Shown here: positions 30,817 to 32,313 of the stretch, one piece after another
How positions within the stretch are numbered: position 1 is the first letter of the stretch
Layout of the letters: the number at the start of each line of letters is the position of its first letter
The notes under the pieces: model-generated
Told to the model about the DNA's origin: nothing
Databases searched by the model: none
Seen by the model: only the letters and a program-made list of their open reading frames with translations
Made by a program: the position numbers and the translations under genes
Source of the DNA: Lachnospiraceae bacterium
Lineage (GTDB): Bacteria; Bacillota; Clostridia; Lachnospirales; Lachnospiraceae
Assembly (NCBI GenBank): GCA_017962225.1
Contig: JAGCVT010000042.1
Span: 1 to 32,313 of the forward strand
DNA length: 32,313 bases
Direction of reading: 5' to 3'

Positions 30817-32148
30817 ATGCGCCGATTTATATTTCCCCTGACATTATTTATTTCGGGAATACTTGTTTTTACAGGATGCAGTAATGATACTGAAGAAGTT
30901 ACAACGGTTCAGGAGGTTGTCGAAACAACCGTAAGCACCGAAGTTGAAGCAGCCGGACCTGAAACTACTGTTGTTGAAGAAGAAAAAGAGCCCATAGTCA
31001 TAGAACCTGACAATTCATATATTTATGAAGATCTCTGTAAGGTAAACGCAGAATATGACGAAACTGCAGGCGGAGCTCCGATTGATGTGATCATAAAAGA
31101 ATTAAGAAAAGAATCCTATGACAGAATGGTGCTCTTATCTCACACCGTGAACGGGGATACCGACACCGTAAAATACAAAGTCATTCCTCATAATCTTTCG
31201 GGTAAAGGCCAGTCATATATTGTCTGCTACGCAGAATTCTTAAAAGAAGGCGATGAATGGAGTCTTTCTTCCAAAAGCTGGTCCGACTGGGTAATAAAAA
31301 GAAACGAACTAAACGGGAGCAACTGGGTTGCTGATTCCGAAGCCGTAAAGGATTTAGCAAATCTTTTCGAAAGCGGTTTTGCATTTGATGAAGGCGCTGC
31401 TGTTTATATTCATTTTAAGAAGAATCTTAATATCATAACCGTTCTTTTAAACGAAGATCCTTCCGTATTCGAAACCAAGATCGGAACATCCTTCGGCGGA
31501 ACAATTTATTACAAGAGCGAAAACGATAATACAAGCGTCGATTTTACCTGTATGGAGGGTATTGTAAATGACGACGGACTGCTTTCTTTCAAGCTTGTAA
31601 CCGAAAACGGCGATGAATATTTCACACCCGGTGAAAGCAGTATCTTTATTTCACAAGCACTTTATGATTTATATATGTCAGATAATACAGATCTCGAAAA
31701 TGCTGCTGTTCTTGAAAACCTTGATACATTCGAAGTAACGAGTGAGGGTATCTTTTATGGTGAATGGATAAAAGAAACAGGTGCCAAAAACGGAAATGTA
31801 AGCCCTGAACTTTCCTGGGATAAAGTTGACGGTGCGACAAACTACGCAGTAATGATGATCGATCTCGATGAAGGCAATTATCATCTGCACGGATACGGAG
31901 CGAGTGATACAAATCATCTTGATTTTGGAGCAATGAACGAATACGTCGGACCTTATCCTCCGAGCCCTCACAATTACAAGATATACGTATTTGCTCTTAA
32001 AAACGCGGCTAACCCGGGCTTAAGAGTAGATAAGCAGAACTGTGATGCGGAAAGTCTTTTCGAGCTTTTAAACAAAGACAATCCCAACAATGTTATTTCA
32101 TACGGTTCTGTCACCGCTTCATACGAATATCTCGAGAGGGTATGGTAA
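30817..32148 (+). CDS. Lipoprotein with C-terminal PEBP (YbhB/YbcL-like) domain
   Basis: 443-aa lipoprotein from the ATG at 30817, which follows AAAGGAGG; an ATG at 30775 lies within the hairpin and has no ribosome binding site. Signal peptide with lipobox FTGC (Cys21), then a Thr/Val/Glu-rich spacer to about residue 60. The middle (about 60-300) is not recognised. Residues about 305-435 resemble phosphatidylethanolamine-binding proteins: a SPELSW motif, an AVMMIDLDEG strand where family members read VMDDPDAP, and YVGPYPPSPHNYKIYVFAL. The Asp/His ligand site is diverged, so binding is uncertain. It is followed 53 bp later by a paralogue. Confidence 0.8.
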   Translation: MRRFIFPLTLFISGILVFTGCSNDTEEVTTVQEVVETTVSTEVEAAGPETTVVEEEKEPIVIEPDNSYIYEDLCKVNAEYDETAGGAPIDVIIKELRKESYDRMVLLSHTVNGDTDTVKYKVIPHNLSGKGQSYIVCYAEFLKEGDEWSLSSKSWSDWVIKRNELNGSNWVADSEAVKDLANLFESGFAFDEGAAVYIHFKKNLNIITVLLNEDPSVFETKIGTSFGGTIYYKSENDNTSVDFTCMEGIVNDDGLLSFKLVTENGDEYFTPGESSIFISQALYDLYMSDNTDLENAAVLENLDTFEVTSEGIFYGEWIKETGAKNGNVSPELSWDKVDGATNYAVMMIDLDEGNYHLHGYGASDTNHLDFGAMNEYVGPYPPSPHNYKIYVFALKNAANPGLRVDKQNCDAESLFELLNKDNPNNVISYGSVTASYEYLERVW

Positions 32149-32201
32149 TTTAAAAAGGAATCAGTTAATATAAAAAAAGAACATGCAAAAGGAGGTTTTT
32201 T

Positions 32202-32313
32202 ATGCGACGATTCATATTTCCCCTGTCATTAATTATTTCGGGAATGCTTTTATTTGCAGGTTGCTCAGGCGATACCGCGGAAGTTACAACCGCACCCGAT
32301 GTAGTTGAAAATA
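32202..32313 (+). CDS. Paralogous lipoprotein, N-terminal fragment (runs off window end)
   Basis: The first 37 codons of a second lipoprotein. It begins MRRFIFPLSLIISG and has lipobox FAGC (Cys21), then SGDTAEVTTAPDVVE, nearly matching the preceding gene's N-terminus. The sequence from the GGAGG through codon 30 is also closely similar in DNA, so this is a tandem duplicate. AAAGGAGG precedes the ATG, but the complementary upstream arm that masks this site in the first copy is missing. The rest lies outside the window, so the presence of the PEBP domain cannot be judged. Confidence 0.85.
   Translation, partial: MRRFIFPLSLIISGMLLFAGCSGDTAEVTTAPDVVEN

Overview
The window reads as chromosome of an anaerobic low-GC Firmicute, most likely a member of the Lachnospiraceae (Butyrivibrio/Roseburia-like). 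The reasons are a five-domain pyruvate:ferredoxin oxidoreductase, a long TGS-type nucleoside (uridine) kinase, the small protein usually annotated 'endosialidase' in that family, a perfect CIRCE operator, AT-rich intergenic DNA with textbook sigma-A promoters, and AGGAGG ribosome binding sites. No transposase, integrase, prophage gene, tRNA or functional CRISPR was seen. Genus and species cannot be fixed from the sequence alone.

Layout. 1-172: 5' part of RNase P RNA (minus) with its promoter. 259-549: an unexplained array of five diverged 38-39 bp palindromes at a ~63 bp period. 553-5045: tightly packed minus-strand group udk-like nucleoside kinase, large YkoS/DUF6044-like membrane protein, acyltransferase. 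5145-9501: radA, an 'endosialidase'-type small protein, and clpC (repair and proteostasis). 9558-10916: membrane-anchored SH3 protein with an acidic cytoplasmic tail. 10994-16187: a DUF3298/RsiV-like lipoprotein followed without a terminator by purE-purM-purN-purD. 16358-18388: htpG with sigma-A promoter and CIRCE. 18520-20868: PrsA-like lipoprotein foldase, and glyA upstream of it. 20951-21657: a small exported protein whose ribosome binding site is masked, and an orphan barstar.

From 21899 genes switch strand. An LTA-synthase-like sulfatase (plus) converges on nifJ (minus, 24385-27951) across a shared terminator. Divergent from nifJ is a plus-strand group: GtrII-like membrane glycosyltransferase, AraC-family regulator, and two tandem paralogous lipoproteins (PEBP-type C-terminus in the first; the second runs off the end).

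Two themes stand out. (1) Protein quality control and the envelope: ClpC, HtpG, PrsA-like foldase, RsiV-like and SH3 surface proteins, LTA synthase, GtrII, acyltransferase. (2) Nucleotide and one-carbon metabolism: purEMND, glyA, nucleoside kinase. PurN uses 10-formyl-THF, which depends on one-carbon units supplied by GlyA.

The most unusual material is non-coding: the palindrome array, a CIRCE that also looks like an intrinsic terminator, two leaders in which the Shine-Dalgarno sequence lies inside a perfect stem, a nested hairpin in the nifJ leader, and a possible pseudoknot in the 'endosialidase' leader. All RNA structures were folded by eye and none was tested computationally.
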